Shown here: one piece after another, positions 12,301 to 24,674 of the stretch
How positions within the stretch are numbered: position 1 is the stretch's first letter
Layout: each line of letters begins with the position of its first letter
Source of the DNA: Chionis minor
Taxonomy: Eukaryota; Chordata; Aves; Charadriiformes; Chionididae
NCBI GenBank assembly: GCA_013398295.1
Contig: VZSF01011292.1
Location: 321,509-385,508 of the forward strand
Direction of reading: 5' to 3'
Length of the DNA stretch: 64,000 nt
Position numbers and translations under genes: made by a program
The notes under the pieces: model-generated
What the model was told of the DNA's origin: nothing
The model's database searches: none
What the model saw: only the letters and a program-made list of their open reading frames with translations

Positions 12301-14035
12301 ATTTAAAAAAAGTTTTGCTTATGTTCAGATTTTTGAGAAATAATCAGGACTACTGACTAGGCTGTGTTTTAGTGACCGACCCACTCTTAACACAGTAATT
12401 TACCCTCCTCTTTGTCTGTACTCTGGCCCTAACCCTCTCTCCACCTCCCATACGCTTTCCTCGCTAATAAAAAATTACTCTTAGATCTGCACACAGAGCA
12501 ACTTGCTACGTACTCCCAGTGATGCCCATACTGACTAAAGTGGCAGTCTAAAGCTCGGATGGGTGGAAATATCCCTTTCTAGCAACACACTGAGCACACA
12601 GAAATTAGTATTTTAACTGCAAGAGGTTTATGTTAATAGGAGCATAACAACTTACCTGCCTACTCTGCTTTCCCACCCTTTCAACCTTCATGCCTTACAA
12701 CCTTTTACTGCATTCATCTCTAAACCTTACAGCTGTCCTCTCTTCGTTATCTGTGACAGTAATCCCAGATTTCTTTTTGCCTCAAACAATACTGCAGTAC
12801 CACACGAGGATACACCAGCAGGTTTAGTGGATCCCCGACTCTTTAAATCTGACTGGATGGATGCACAAAGCATTCGCTCTCGAGTAAAAACAGAGTCTGT
12901 AACAATCCAAGCTAAAGGAATCTTATAATTTTTACTGCCTACAGCTCTAGTAACAGTCATCTGTCACTCTTGGAACAAGCATTACATAGATGCTTTCACT
13001 TACACACGAGTAGAATATATCAAGTGAAGTCTGAGGTCAATTAGGCAAATTGCAAGTTTATCTGCGTTATTCTTTTCTGTTTTCCAACAAATGCTTAACT
13101 TAGAATACATGACACGTTACCTAGACACTTTTACAGTAACATAAAGTATTCTCTTGCTGTCACCACAAACTATAAATTTATTCAGAACTGTCCTAAAATC
13201 CTGTTTCTACTCCGTAAAAAAAGTAAAGCAAAAATTTTTAAATAGCATTATATCACTATATATTTATTGCATAGCTTTTTATAATTGTTGATGCTGTTAC
13301 AATGTCAAGGGTAATTTTTTACAGGCCAGTAGCTGTCAAGCCTGTATTTACATCAATTCTAATGCCGCCTTCTAATCAAGAAACCAAATAGAGGTTCGCA
13401 GAACAAAGTTAATAAATCAGGCAGCAAGTATTTCAAATTAAATTTATGTGGTAAAAATACAAGGTCTGCAATGATGGCATTTGCCCTAGAGGAGGACCTA
13501 TATTTGAGCCAGTTACTAACCAACAACTCAGAGCATTTCAGAGACGAAACGTCTTTTGTTTTCCTAAAATGAAAAACACCAAAAAGCATTCTTTATCCAA
13601 ACGCTGGGACTGAGTAAATGGAAGGAACATAAATATCAAATACTCTGTTTCTGAAAGCAGACATCATCTTATTTCTACCATATTTGTAAAGTGTTTGGCA
13701 CACCATTGCTTTTCGGTTGTTTGAATCTCTCTCCATCCCCAGTTATTACTCACCCCACCACACACACACCCTGCCAGAGACAATATTTACAAGCAGATAT
13801 AGCTGATACAACACTCTTCCCACTGTTAAAATGAATACTACTAAAACCATAAGCACCACTGTAGAGTAAACAAATCTATGGGGTAACAAAATGCCTAAAG
13901 AATTTTCTGTGGAGTGCTTAACGGAAAGAATCCCCATTTCTTTGTGGAAACCTTTCCTGAATTCATCCTTGGGTTACCTCTTCCAATATCCCAGATCTGT
14001 ATATAAAGCACAAACGATGCTTTTGAGAAGAGAAG

Positions 14036-14082
14036 GTAATAAATAGACTGTATCTTAATAAGTAATAAGTAGACTGTATCTT
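14036..14082. repeat. Short tandem duplication, about 26-bp period
   Basis: GTAATAAATAGACTGTATCTT at 14036-14056 recurs with one mismatch as GTAATAAGTAGACTGTATCTT at 14062-14082. Confidence 0.85.
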
Positions 14083-14090
14083 CTAGCGCT

Positions 14091-14130
14091 GGAGAAGAAA
14101 AGAAAAAAGAAGAAAAAAAAAAAAAAGAGA
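14091..14130. repeat. Purine (A/G) low-complexity tract
   Basis: Forty bases made only of A and G, with a run of 14 A near the centre. It directly precedes the GC-richer patch beginning at about 14150. Confidence 0.85.
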
Positions 14131-14196
14131 CTTCCTAAACTCAGATCTCAAGACCAGAATCCACCCCTGGCCCCCACACCTGCATCCACATTGCAG

Positions 14197-14993
14197 AGAC
14201 ACATACTATGGGACATATGTTCCGGGATAGTGTACCACAGCCTCCCATGCAGCCCGTGTCTCTGCCTAGATACTTCAACCAACATAAAGACAACTGTGCC
14301 ACATGCCTCGGGTTTTCCTCCGGAAGCAAACCAAGCAGGCATGAAGTCATGCTGCTTTTCGGCAGATCCTCCAGTGTGGATGCCGGGGGTGCGTACCTGT
14401 TTGCAGGCAGACCTGGCCAGGGGTAGCTCTCAGGAAACAATGCTCACACACCCTGTAAGGACAGAGCATCAAGGTCACAAAAGCTCTTTAATTTCTTTAT
14501 TTATTATTTTTCAGTACTGTTATTATTCCAATACTGTTACATCCTTTTCTTTTTTTCTGAGTCAGACATCTATCCTTTGTTTTGTATTTTTTGATTCATA
14601 CAGACCTGGATCAAGTATTTTCCTTTCCAGACCGGAGTTCTCAGAACAACTTTGCCATAGATCCTAGACACCCAGTCCGGACAACCAAGGACAGGCTCTC
14701 AGAATTTTTGGGTCCAAAGCAGCTCATGAGAACTGCAGATCATGCAACTATGATCTACATAGTAAGTCTCTGCAGAAAATACAGCCAGCTTCACTTGCAA
14801 TTTTTTTTCCATACCCACTAGTGAAGAAAATAGACATTTGGCTGCAACAGATCTTACGTGTTTGCTGTGTGCTTTGCTTTTTCTCTCTGTCACGCAACTA
14901 CTTATACTCCACACGTTTCTTCTATTCACAGAAATTCACCTTCAAGCGAGGCACAGGAAGCCCCAGGAGAACAGTTTACAGCCTGAATGCAAG
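14197..14993 (+). other. Candidate cluster of three short exons, unrecognised
   Basis: Three plus-strand segments look like exons and their phases agree. Segment 1 (14197-14388, acceptor CCACATTGCAG, donor G before GTGCGT) includes LPRYFNQHKDNCATCLGFSS. Segment 2 (14604-14761, acceptor TTTGATTCATACAG, donor ATA before GTAAGT) has one open frame, with SFPDRSSQNNFAIDPRHPVR and DRLSEFLGPKQLMRTADH. Segment 3 (14934-about 14995, acceptor TTCTTCTATTCACAG, donor AAG before GTCAGC) gives KFTFKRGTGSPRRTVYSLNA. The implied introns are about 215 and 172 nt, short for vertebrates. The patch is GC-richer than its surroundings and two minus-strand frames are also open across segment 1. I recognise no family. 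A lncRNA or a chance arrangement remains possible. Confidence 0.22.
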
Positions 14994-14995
14994 GT

Positions 14996-16489
14996 CAGCA
15001 GCAAAAGCTGTGATCGCAAAGCAGTGCTTTTAGGGAATAATATTTATCCCATTTGTCTCTTGTTTATTACCATCATTTAAGCCATTCTGTTTTGTGAGCT
15101 GTTCTCCAAAGGAACCATTTGTCTCCACACAGCATTGCATATTCAATTTCTCTCGCTCTCATGGTACTGGTGCATTCTTTTTCGTATGTTAAGTGCCATC
15201 ACCTGTTATCATCAGCATTTTCAAATAACTCCCTTGTGAAAACTGTAGTTTTATTATATGTAGGCTCTAAACTTATTAGCTTATCGTGGATGTCACTAGA
15301 AAAGAATGTTCCTAAAATAAGAACAGTAGAAACAATATAAATGCAGGTAAAACAGCCCAGCTATCACTTAAGATTTATGATAAAATATTGATTTAAAATG
15401 ACAATAAAATTCGGTTTTACTGTCTTTTCTGTAACATTCAAGCTGCATTCTAAGATGCCCCAGTGTTATGGATTCACATAATGGTGCATACAGATATGCA
15501 AATTTGTTCCATATATAAACATGAAGAATATGCATGCTTAGTTGCACAAAACAAGTCATGCCAACAAACACACTGCTAATTGTTGGCTCGATTTGATGAA
15601 AAATGAGCTGGCATCAGGACATGAGGACCTCAAGCAACAGAGGAGCTTGCTCAGAGTCACATAATTTCCATTTTAAAAATAAGAAGCAGAGGAGGGGGAT
15701 CACTGCGGGTTTTTTCTTCCCTATCTCAGACAATTAAAAATTATTATAATCGCCACCAAAAAAAAAAAAAAAGCCACAGAAAACCAAAAACTCTTTCCTT
15801 ATTTGAGCATACTGGTTTTTTTCTAAAAGATGATGCACAGTAATAATTCTTGCATGTGTTTTGTGCCAGGAATCAGAAGGGAGCCAAAATGCTCACTCAA
15901 GGATCAGAATGACAGGCATATTGTGGATCATATATCTTATAACATTCTGTGGTGATACAAACCCCATCTCATCTTCAAAAATTATTTACATGTTGATGTC
16001 TCTGCATTTATATTCATAACACGCAAACTACTATAGAGACAATACATGCAAGCTAATCATTTGCATGGAATTATTCTGAAGGTATGTGAAAAACAAGGGG
16101 AGTATTTTCAGGTGAATTGTGTATTTAAAATCAATACAAATCATTAACTGTTTCACAGCCTTGAAATTCATTTCCTCTATGACAGATATGTGATGATCAG
16201 CGGGCTTTCCTCAGATTTTACATTTCAACCCCTGATTTAGCTGAAAGATTTGTAAAACTGCATTTAGTAAACCCAGCTTTTAGTTGCCTTCATAACTGGT
16301 ATGTAAGGATTAGATTTTAAAAGACCTCTACTGCTACTTTTGATACATTCAATGCTTAAACTCCAAAGTTTAAGTGTCTGATATTTAAAATATCCCCTAA
16401 GACAGGGGAAAACTTTTGAAATCTGATATACGACAGTATATTAATAACACTTCAGGTATACTTGTTCCAAACATAACTAAATGTGATAT
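14996..16489. other. Unique sequence, no gene recognised
   Basis: AT-rich DNA with no recognised repeat except a run of 15 A at 15758-15772. Open frames are short and featureless. Confidence 0.55.
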
Positions 16490-16992
16490 CACTGTGTCCA
16501 GTTCTGGGCTCCCCAGTTCAAGAGGGACAGGGAACTGCTGGAGAGGGTGTGGCGGAGGGTCACAAAGATGATTAGGGGGCTGGAGCATCTTTCTTATGAG
16601 GAAAGGCTGAGGGAGATGGGTCTTTTTAGTCTGGAGAAGAGAAGACTGAGAGGGGATCTCATCAATGTTTACGAATACTTAAAGGGAGGGTGCCAGGAGG
16701 AGGGTGCCAGTCTTTTTTCAGTGATGCCCAGTGATAGGACAAGGGGCAATGGGTATAAAATCGAATATAAGAAGTTCCATCTCAACATGAGGAGAAACTT
16801 CTTTCCTTTGAGGGTGGGCAGAGCACTGGAACAGGCTGCCCAGAGGGGCGGTGGAGTCTCCAACTCTGGAGACATTCCAAACCCACCTGGACGCCATCCT
16901 GTGCAACCTGCTGTAGGTGGACCTGCTCTGGCAGGGGGGGTTGATGATCTCTAGAGGTCCCTTCCAACCCTTAACATTCTGTGATTCTGTGA
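16490..16992 (+). mobile_element. CR1 LINE, 5'-truncated, relatively well preserved
   Basis: Plus-strand CR1 3' fragment beginning in the CACTGTGTCCAGTTCTGGG segment and ending at the tip TTAACATTCTGTGATTCTGTGA. It retains a 135-codon open frame (16547-16954) that is the end of the CR1 ORF2 protein, with the hallmark pieces [38 protein letters not shown] and [11 protein letters not shown]. The frame shifts near 16810, after [11 protein letters not shown]. The methionine is internal, so this is a remnant and not a gene. It is the least decayed CR1 in the window and probably the youngest. Confidence 0.96.
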
Positions 16993-17263
16993 AATACCAG
17001 ACATGTTTTTCTTCTTAAGGATATCCTGCACTGACAACAAAAGAGAGTGAATGCTGCTGAGTTTCTAAATTTCATACACAATTCAGCCACTGGTCCAGTG
17101 TTCTGACATACCTGTTTCAACAAATGGAACAAAAGTATTCACTCATTTCCTTCCAAACCTACAAAGACACAAAGTGAAAGAAGTATTACAAATTATTCCA
17201 CCTAAATGTTTGTTGTTTCTGCAACGTTAGATTTGTAAATAGACGCAGTATTACATATTATAT

Positions 17264-17310
17264 GTTTGGGTTTTCTTTGTTTCTTTTTTGTTTGTGTGTT
17301 TGGTTTTTTA
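17264..17310. repeat. T/G-rich low-complexity tract
   Basis: T-rich stretch interrupted by G, including GTTTGTGTGTTTGG and ending in a run of six T. Confidence 0.7.
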
Positions 17311-18376
17311 AGTTAGGAAGTATATTTGGATAGGGCAGACAAACTTTTGGGCACATAAGCCCCCTAGGTCTGAAACAGAAGCAGGAAAATCCAAAACCAA
17401 TTACAATTTCAGCATAATTCCTCTTAGTTTTACTTGAGTCACAGTTAAACCACCTTGGAGAAAAGGAAGTTGGACGCACTGGATAAGGGCAACGTTAGCA
17501 TAGAGAGGCCATGCCATGGTCACTTAACTCCTAAAGGCATACTCCATGGAACACACAAAAAGCAGGAGGTGAGGAAGATTAAACGGTGTCACAAAATTTA
17601 GGGTGCAGCAGAACCATGAATTTCAGGTCTCAGGCTTGTTTTTGAATGGTGTTCAACCTTTAAGGATCAAGAGGAAGAAACCACAGATCTGTTCTGTGAA
17701 ACCTTCTCCCTCTAGTAACTGTTCCTATTCTTTTCTGATTGCATGTGAGGGTTTTGCACTCTGGTGCAAAATTGTTTTTTAGATCCATTTACATTTTTTA
17801 AAATGACGAAAAACACCATAATTCTTGGACCAGCAAATGTTAGATTCACTGACTGATTCAGAGTATTCTCAGAAGACACTTTCCAGTGTTGGTCCAATAG
17901 CTATAATGTTCATCACTTCTCTTTACATGTGTAAAATACATTCCCAGAAATTCTAATTTTCTGCTTGATTCATGTGAAAATAGCTTTGGCATTTATGAAA
18001 AACAGAGATTTTTATTTTTTTTTAATCTTATAGAGCTGTTCTAAATATCCTTTTAAGAACAAAGACCTTGCCCAGTATAACCAAAACCAACTCAACAATT
18101 TTTGATGAAGAGACAAAAGCTAAATTTTTATCACATTATCTAGGTCCACAGATAGAGTTTTGTGGCGTGTGGCATATGTTATTTGCTGTTTATTAACACT
18201 AAAATTAGCCAGAATGATTTGCAAATCAGCAGAAAATGCCACTGTGTCTTCCAGTAGGACAAACGGACTCTTTTCTTTTCTCTACTACAGAAAAAATGAG
18301 AGGAAAGGGGAATTTGGACTCCAAGGACAGCTTCACAAAAGAAAAGAGCAGAGGGAAATTGCCAAGCTTTGATTAT

Positions 18377-18437
18377 AGAAAGGAAGGGCAGAAAAGATAG
18401 AAAGAAAAAGATAGAAAAGAGGGGGAAAGACAGAAAA
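18377..18437. repeat. GA-rich tract
   Basis: About 60 bases that are almost all A and G, with irregular GAAAGA-type units and two AAGATAGAAA matches. It reads as a degenerate purine microsatellite. Confidence 0.75.
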
Positions 18438-19443
18438 CTTTCCAAATTCAGTGCTCCATTCCTCTTCCTCTCAAAGGGATTTGTACCCCACTCAGATTAA
18501 AACCTTAGCAGGTAGCCTCATACCAAACACCCCAGAAGTTCAACTTGGTAGAGGTTCATGGTATCAGATCCTTCTCTAAAAATTAACAAATCTTGCCCAA
18601 GCTGTGTATTTGGCTCATGGACTGCATAATATCTTTAAATTTCACCTAAGAGCAATTTCTTTGCTCTATCCTTTCTTGCATTTTTGATGGCAAGGAAAAA
18701 TATGTTTGCAATACGGATTGGAACTATTGCATTATAATCCTCTAACGTAACAGGAGATAAGGGAAGTTTTAGGCCTACAAGAAGTCAAAGAAAATTAACA
18801 GAAAAGAAGTAGTAATTCTAAAGAAAAATACCATTGGTTAGTATATGACTTATTTGCTGTGTTTGAGCTTTTCACTGTTTACCAAACAGAAACATGGGGT
18901 TTATTTTCCAAAGAAGAAAATACATTTGTGCAAAAATTAAACTTCAGCCTTTTAGCAGATGTCATGTTAGTTTGATATACCTTGGTCATAAAGACAACAA
19001 AATAAATGATTGTGTATAAACAGTCCTTACACTGCTAGGAATCTGCAGAAAAATGTGCACACACAAAATGATTCAGCACATTCCTTGCCAGCTTTTCAAA
19101 TGGCTTTACATAAATTAATGAAATTTAAATACAGTAAAAGGGTGAAGCTTTGATGCCCGAACTCGTTTCAATTTTTTTTTCATGAAGTAAGCAGAAAATC
19201 CCAGAAGAGAGCAGCTTTAATTAGCTTTATTGTAATCAGATTTAGAAATTAGATAAATAGGTGGCCCAGAATGTATCACTTTGTTTAGAATAAAAAGAAT
19301 TCCCAAGAGAAAGTGAGATTGCAGTATTCCCTGTAACATGAATAGCGAAGTCTGTGTGGGAGGAGGCCTTATATCAAAATAATTTGGTAAAGATTACCAT
19401 AACAGAGTTTTTCAGGGTTTTAGATTTTTCTCATGTCCCACAT

Positions 19444-19473
19444 CTTTTTTGGGTTTGTTTTTGGTTTTTTTCT
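19444..19473. repeat. T/G-rich low-complexity tract
   Basis: Blocks of T6, GGG, TTTG, T5, GG and T7 in 30 bases. Confidence 0.65.
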
Positions 19474-21382
19474 TCATATTTGAGCAAGTCAAGTGCTTCA
19501 GATCTCCTATCAAACAGTGCCAAATAAATTTGGTTCTATTGAAAAACACTATTTGCATAAGCACATTTTTGCGCTTGGGCTTCTCTCCCCAAGTGTCTCT
19601 TCAGCTCCGTGCTGGGTTGCCTTTTTAACAGGAAACCTGAATAATGTTTCCTGTTAAAGCAAACTTGGGGCATGAAAACACATTTTTACATGCATGTTAA
19701 AGCCCTAAGTAGCAAACAGCTCTAATTCTGGTTCAGAGTTACCTGAAAGTTGTAAACGGTTCCATGTTTACTCCTATTTCAGGAACAGAAGCAACAGCTC
19801 TTCTGATCTCAGTACAAGGAAAAGATACAGACAACTTTGGAAAGTTTCTCAGTATAGACTGTCCATAGCTTGAAGGTGTGTGTTCCCAGCTACATTTCCA
19901 CAATGTGTTCCCTATTCAGGTGCAGCAACACCCCAGGGAGCATTTTGAAGGGTACTTCCACAGTGTCTCTCCACGGAACTAACTCAGGCTGAAACTGTTG
20001 GACACCACTGTAGCTGCTACAAGATTTAAGCAGCTGAGAAATGCACACAAGCAGGGAGTATAGCATGCCTGGGGGCTTTAGCCTGGATTTACTGAAACAA
20101 TTCAACCCACTTTAATTGCATTAGCATTATCAGCATCAGTTTTAGCTAATGAACTTAGGTATTTCCTTTCCAGAGCTTCTCAAGGCACCACACGGCTCTG
20201 CTCCTATCTTGGTTGCTAAACTCTTCAAGGTCACAGACTAACTATACAGTGGATTTTGCAGGATTTTTACAGTGCTTTTAATATTTTTTCTGCACATTGT
20301 CAGTGATTAACAAGACTTCTCATACAAGTCTTGACACAGAAAAGCACTTAAGCACGTGCATAACTTCAGTTTCTTGAGCTGACCAATTACTCTGACAAGA
20401 CCAGGCACATGCTTGAAGTTAAAGGCATGTTCCAGTGCTTTGCTATGTGCGAGAGAGAAACACAATCCAGTAAAACATATCCCCCCTTTGGGTAAAAAAA
20501 TAATGTTCTCAGATTCAACCCTTGGAGTATGTGTGAATTTACTTGTAATTTTAACACTTTCCCCGAAGACGTTCTTCAGGACAGGTCTTATTCTCAACTG
20601 AACTGGGAAAAATCAACTCACAGACTTCTTCAGGCAGCTCTTTGTAGTCGTTTCTTTATACTTAAGTATAGATGACCCAGCAGATTTACTTAAATCTAAT
20701 GTCCTCTCTATTATCCTAAAATCCACTAACTTCATTCTTCTGCATCTCAATTTCAGCAGCAATCTTGTTCCACAGCTCATTATGCTAATAAAGGGGGAAA
20801 CTTGATTAACCAGAAGGTTCTAAAAGTCTTTAGACTTCTCAGTCAACTCAGCTCAAAGTAAATTGGTATTGCAAGGAAAATGCTTGAAAAACTTTACCAT
20901 AACATAGGCTTACCAAAAGCAACACTTAAACAGAAAACTAGACTTTGACAACACAAATAAAATACAGGTAGTTTATAAAGCATCTAACCATTAAGCTGTT
21001 ACACTACTCTGTCTGTTACACTGCTAAACCCAAACTCTTCTTGGGAAAAAAGGACTCATATGTAGGGCTTTTACACAGGGACATTATGTAAACAGCCAGC
21101 CAATTCTTTTCAGTAAAGACTGGCATTTATTAGCAAGGCCTATTTATGAAATTCTAGAGGCACCCTGTGCCTGCAATTCAGGAAGCTCTCAAACAAAAAA
21201 GGACCCCAAAATTGATATTGGAACAGAACATTGGAAAATGCCGTAAAGAAACAGGAAAGTGACCATGACTTTCCAAAGAAGTGCTTGACAGCCTGTCCAA
21301 CTATGACAGGCACCAAATACCACACAATTTCATGTATCACTAGTAACCAGACTGGTAACTTGAATCTCCACCTAAACAGATA

Positions 21383-21702
21383 TGCTGGTTTTGTCTGGGG
21401 TAGAGTCAATTTTCTTCATAGTCGCTAGTATGGGGTTGTGTTTTGGATTTGTGCTGAAAACAGTGTTCATAATATAGAGATGTTTTTGTTATTGTTGAGC
21501 AGTGCTTACACAGCCAGCTTCTCACACCACTCCTTATTTTGCTTTGCTTGCATGTGTGGCTTCTGCTTTACCTATTAAACTGTCTCAACTCACGAGTTTT
21601 CTCACTTTTGCCCTTCTGATTCTTTCCCCCATCCCACTGGGGGAGACTGAGTGAATGGCTGTATGGCACTTAGCAGACGGCTGGGTTTAAACCACAGCGA
21701 CA
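21383..21702 (+). mobile_element. Solo LTR of an avian endogenous retrovirus, internally deleted
   Basis: The start TGCTGGTTTTGTCTGGGGTAG and end GGGTTTAAACCACAGCGACA match the termini of an abundant avian ERV LTR family. Inside, in order, are the TTTTCTTCATAGTCGCTAGT block, the GTTATTGTTGAGCAGTGCTT block, a GCTTTACCTATTAAACTGTC segment with an ATTAAA polyadenylation signal at 21574-21579, and the CTCACTTTTGCCCTTCTGAT block. Full-length relatives, including the copy at 59348-59842, are about 500 bp. Here the segment that should carry the TATA-like box is missing, with the break near 21520. GATA at 21379-21382 and again at 21703-21706 fits a target-site duplication. No gag, pol or env lies nearby, so it is a solo LTR left by recombination. 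Confidence 0.93.
21574..21579 (+). promoter_or_regulatory. LTR polyadenylation signal ATTAAA
   Basis: ATTAAA in the CCTATTAAACTG context, at the place where full-length LTRs of this family carry their poly(A) signal. Confidence 0.7.
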
Positions 21703-21706
21703 GATA

Positions 21707-24674
21707 ATTTTGAAATATCCGCAAACCACCTGACACATCTGGGAACGGTTTTGCCCATCTCCCGGTTTCTTCATCCCAGACATTCATTACAGACTCTGAC
21801 TAATAAAGGAAATATTATTTTAATAATCACATTACAGTGAAAAAAATCGCAGTTCTAAGCACGACAGTGCCAACCCAACAAAGCAAAAAGCGTCTCTAAC
21901 ATCTGTGTGCTTTCTGGGAATAGCTAAGATCTCAACCCACTATCCCAATAGAGTAATAAATAGCATTAATAAGTGGAGCGTAAGCTGCACTCTGTATGAC
22001 TGCACCAGTGTGTCATAGCCCTGTTCTGTAAATATTCACCTCTTGCAACAAACAATCAGTTCTCTGCACTGCTCCTTCTGTGGCCACTGGATGGACCACG
22101 GTAACAAAAGCAGAAACGTACCAAATGAGACCAACAGGTGATTTCACATAGTCGCTGTAAACTTCAGCTAAAGAATGCTCTGTCCAATATATCCATATTT
22201 CCTTCCTTATCCCACCAACAGAACACCTCCACAGAAAATATTCGTCAATATTTCGTATAGTCAGCTGGTGCAAACAGATTCAAATGGAGTGGAACTTGCC
22301 ATGGTGTAAAGCTGGAAGAAAGTGGTGTCATTTGAAAAGTGAAGCTGTTCATAGCCTTTTTCAGATATCTGCATGCTCACTAGCTTTAAAGAAAATGTGA
22401 GAAGGCAGAAAATAGAGCAGGGATTAGATGCAGAGCTCCAAGAGTTTCATCCAGTCACTGCTGGATCTGGGAAGAGCACACCAACACCAGCCAGCACCAG
22501 CCTTCGCCTCTGCGCCTGCCCTGCTCCCTTGCACTGTCCACAACATGAGGACAGAGAACTACGGGAGAAGCAGGGAGACCAAGTGCCATAGCCAAGCTTC
22601 CACAGAAATAAAATTTATCCCATTTCACTCCTCATACCCAGCTGCACGCTCTAGAAAATTCACCGAACTGTAAGGGTTGCCAGCTGACTAGGATGTCATT
22701 TTTTTAAAAAAGAATTTTTTTTAAAAAAAAAGGTTCTCAGAATGTTTTAAGATTATTATTGTTGTTTTCTCCATCCCTCTGCCTGCCGAACTTCACCATT
22801 TTGTGAGACAGTATGCACTCAGAGAAATTACAAGGAATCTATTTTTTTTGGTTTTTTGGTTTTCCATCTGAAGTACATAAAACCTCCATGAAAAAAACCA
22901 CATTATCACTTTGTCTCTCTAACATACAGCTTTTAAAGTGATTACAGAGAAAGAGAAAAATCTATGGAAAAAAGCGTAGAAAATTGTATACTTTCAAGTA
23001 AATATAGAAAATACTCAGCCGTATACTTTTAAGTCATTGTACTTTAAAAGCATCATTCTAATTACCTGGGTTTTGGGAATTGTGCCAGTGCTACTGGAAA
23101 AAGCACTCTTATCTAGCCATCAGCTACAAAATAGAAAAACAAATTGCAAGAATTATTGAGCTTTTGGAGTCTGGAATGATTGAGACGTAGTTAAAGAAAC
23201 ATATGCTACTTTGATTACATAGCAGCCTCTACTCTGTGTACTCAAATAAGAATATACTATAATACAAGACTTTAAACAACATACTGAAAAATTAAATACA
23301 GTGTCACTATATCCTGCTTGGGGGGGGTGGGGTGGGGAGTGTGGAAATGGGGGCTGCCATAAGGCTACATCTTGAACCTTCTAGAATTATGTATATGGAT
23401 CTCTGCTTGCAAACTAAAGTCCCACAATAGCTAAGAAGGTAAAGGACATCAGTATAAAAGCAGCAAGACAGCAAGAAGGCCACTGTACAGCAAATTATAG
23501 AAAAAATTAAGTAAACAGGTTTTAGTCAAAACTTACTAATGTGCAAAAGTGTATATCCAAGACAACCATTTACAAAATTTTGCCTAGTTTCTTAAGACAG
23601 CTCAGGCCAAGGATGTCTGTGGTCACATTTGCCCCATGCAAAGAGCATTCACAAACCCAGAAGAGCACCGCACAAGCTGGCATATTCCAGTGCCAGAGTA
23701 TCCCAGCACTGGTTCACGTCTTGAAAGCAGCCCCAGCCTCAGTGGCAGCAGTTCCTGTAAGCAGCATAGCTTCAGCAGCGATATGAAATTTGAGACAAGT
23801 GCTACTGTACCAGTATGGATACAAGTCAGCCCAAACAAGCCTGGGTATCTTGGTCCCCATGCTCCACAGCATGGCTTGGGTCAGTCGGAAAGGTTACTTC
23901 GAAATCCTGAGTACTGGCTACCAAACTGCCATCACACCAAGAGCACTATGGAGTTCACAAAGTATCGTAAGTCCCTTAATCAATTTCCGTATGTTATTGC
24001 CATCGAGCTTTTAAATATCCAGCATGTTAGAGTTCAAACAATTTTTTCCCTATATGCCATATGCCCTAGCCAATAAGCACTGAAGTGCTTCGAGAATCTC
24101 TCCAACTTAATTTTTACCGCGCCTTTGCAGACGACTCAAAACTATGTTGCAGCCAGAAAGAACAAGCTAAAAGAACATGGCACTGAAGCCTGGTGTTGAG
24201 TGTGCTGCTTTGTGAGAGTGTTTTCTGTCTCTTCTGCTTACATCAGCTGGGGAAGCTCCCACTTCAGCTTCTCTTCTTAAGCATCCCTCCATGCAACTGG
24301 TGGGCTTTTTACAAATCCTATTTCTACATCCATTTTTTTATAACAGTCAACCAACTGAAGCTATATCCTAGGAATTCTGTACCATCCTAAACATGAAGAT
24401 GCATTACAGCTGAAATTCTATGATTAGCTGCTAGCCCTTCTTGCACGTGACGTGCAAGTCAGGTACAGTGACATGCAGAAGACAGTCCCATCGTCACTGA
24501 CACCAGACCAGCCAAAAGTATCAGTCCCATTTGGGTTTGGCACAGGCATAAAAGTGCCTGTCTGATATGGCTGCTATACCTCACGTTATGGTTCATGGAA
24601 GTTTTATGCTTTCTTGTGTCATCTACAGAAAAAAATTATGATACATCATATAGAGAGAGCAGCATGCAAAAAAA
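21707..24674. other. Unique sequence, no gene recognised
   Basis: Contains a GC-richer, CCAGCACC-like patch at about 22436-22590, an A/T homopolymer cluster at 22698-22733, a T/G tract at 22841-22864 and a G-quadruplex-type run at 23320-23353. A plus-strand open stretch running from about 23600 to a GTAAGT at 23967 (serine-rich, with ESSPSLSGSSS) could be an exon but has no recognised relative. Confidence 0.5.
23320..23353 (+). repeat. G-rich tract with G-quadruplex pattern
   Basis: Runs of 8, 4 and 4 G separated by single T bases, followed after a short gap by a run of 5 G. This meets the usual G3+N1-12 pattern for a four-tract quadruplex. Confidence 0.75.

Larger units (their letters stand above)
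6511..14190. other. Mostly unique sequence, no gene recognised
   Basis: AT-rich DNA with T/G-rich low-complexity tracts at 7094-7130 and 7543-7648, and a short GC-richer patch at about 7740-7990 that is open on both strands and matches nothing I know. The stretch 10460-10680 holds two vaguely similar blocks. Exon-like segments on the minus strand at 7242-7420 and 9251-9300 are given separately. A plus-strand open stretch at about 12730-12929 ends in TAA behind a pyrimidine-rich tract. The opposite strand is equally open there, so it is not called. Confidence 0.5.
16993..21378. other. Unique AT-rich sequence, no gene recognised
   Basis: No recognisable protein or RNA gene. It contains T/G-rich low-complexity tracts at 17264-17310 and 19444-19473 and a GA-rich tract at 18377-18437. 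Both strands carry only short open frames. Confidence 0.55.

Noticed and set aside
12727..12960. Open stretches on both strands with a pyrimidine-rich tract and CAG on the plus strand
   Set aside because: Plus-strand reading ends in TAA and looks protein-like, but so does the minus-strand reading. Splice signals on each strand are incomplete and no family is recognised.
16547..16954. 135-codon open frame as a gene
   Set aside because: It is the tail of the CR1 ORF2 protein in a truncated retrotransposon, beginning at an internal methionine and frameshifted near its end.
23600..23966. Serine-rich plus-strand open stretch ending at a GTAAGT
   Set aside because: The acceptor is ambiguous, the base before the donor is C, and another plus frame overlaps for 80 codons. 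Kept only as a note in the region entry.
24411..24425. AAATTCTATGATTAG as a further CR1 3' tip
   Set aside because: No CR1-like sequence precedes it, so the short match is likely chance.
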